From: Mactromeris polynyma
Taxonomy: Eukaryota; Mollusca; Bivalvia; Venerida; Mactridae
Assembly: GCA_032209605.1 (NCBI GenBank)
Contig: JASFXZ010000012.1
Coordinates: forward strand, 372,001 to 436,000
DNA: 64,000 nucleotides
Direction of reading: 5' to 3'
Numbering within the stretch: position 1 is the stretch's first letter
Below: more notes on this DNA, generated by a model
Databases searched by the model: none
The model's input: only the letters and a program-made list of their open reading frames with translations
Told to the model about the DNA's origin: nothing
The DNA itself: not shown here

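Overview
The window looks like AT-rich animal nuclear DNA: GT-AG introns with polypyrimidine acceptors, many intronic minisatellites, and short non-autonomous transposons. The mix of extracellular domains and the style of the dispersed repeats suggest a lophotrochozoan, most likely a bivalve mollusc. That assignment is inference, not proof. Nothing indicates a prokaryote, virus, plasmid or CRISPR locus.

Almost everything 3' of about 7.8 kb belongs to one enormous plus-strand gene, cut at both window edges. I place 61 coding exons (E1-E61, 7856-64000). Every junction is consistent in phase, and they join into one uninterrupted reading frame of 11,352 nt (about 3,783 codons). No start or stop codon was found. 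The product is a giant cysteine-rich, probably secreted protein made of about 33 copies (M1-M33) of a module I do not recognise. A short module has C1-x7-C2, about 20-25 residues, C3, a variable hinge, C4-x7-C5, and C6 followed by a codon (usually Arg, Lys or Ser) split by a phase-2 intron. Seven long modules (M7, M10, M14, M18, M22, M25, M29) have an extra C-x8-C segment before the hinge. Long modules recur every three or four modules, so there is a higher-order block.

Recognisable domains sit inside hinges, always on phase-1/phase-1 cassettes: three Ly6/uPAR (LU) domains in M14, M18 and M22, and a VWC/pacifastin-like - WAP - VWC/pacifastin-like trio in M16. Two other long modules carry acidic microexons at the same place. 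The gene therefore seems to have grown by two kinds of exon shuffling: phase 2-2 duplication of whole modules and phase 1-1 insertion into hinges. Secretion, and a role in innate immunity, mucus or extracellular matrix, are inferences from domain content.

Layout: 1-7855 holds two large minisatellites, a Tigger-like MITE with a nested repeat, and one possible degenerate exon. 7856-26757 is E1-E25 (M1-M15, LU1). 26758-31672 is a large intron with a hAT-like MITE, a 0.7 kb fold-back element, and an intact intronless minus-strand copy of the prefoldin-like gene UXT. 31673-50295 is E26-E47 (M16 to part of M25, with the inhibitor trio, LU2, LU3 and a very large exon). 50296-53431 is an intron with a 1.46 kb pyrimidine-rich satellite. 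53432-64000 is E48-E61.

The minisatellites interact with splicing. The 46-bp array after E22 repeats that exon's end plus its 5' splice site about 29 times. The 40-bp array before E58 repeats its 3' splice-site region about 14 times. Most long open frames elsewhere are artefacts of satellites whose unit length is a multiple of three.
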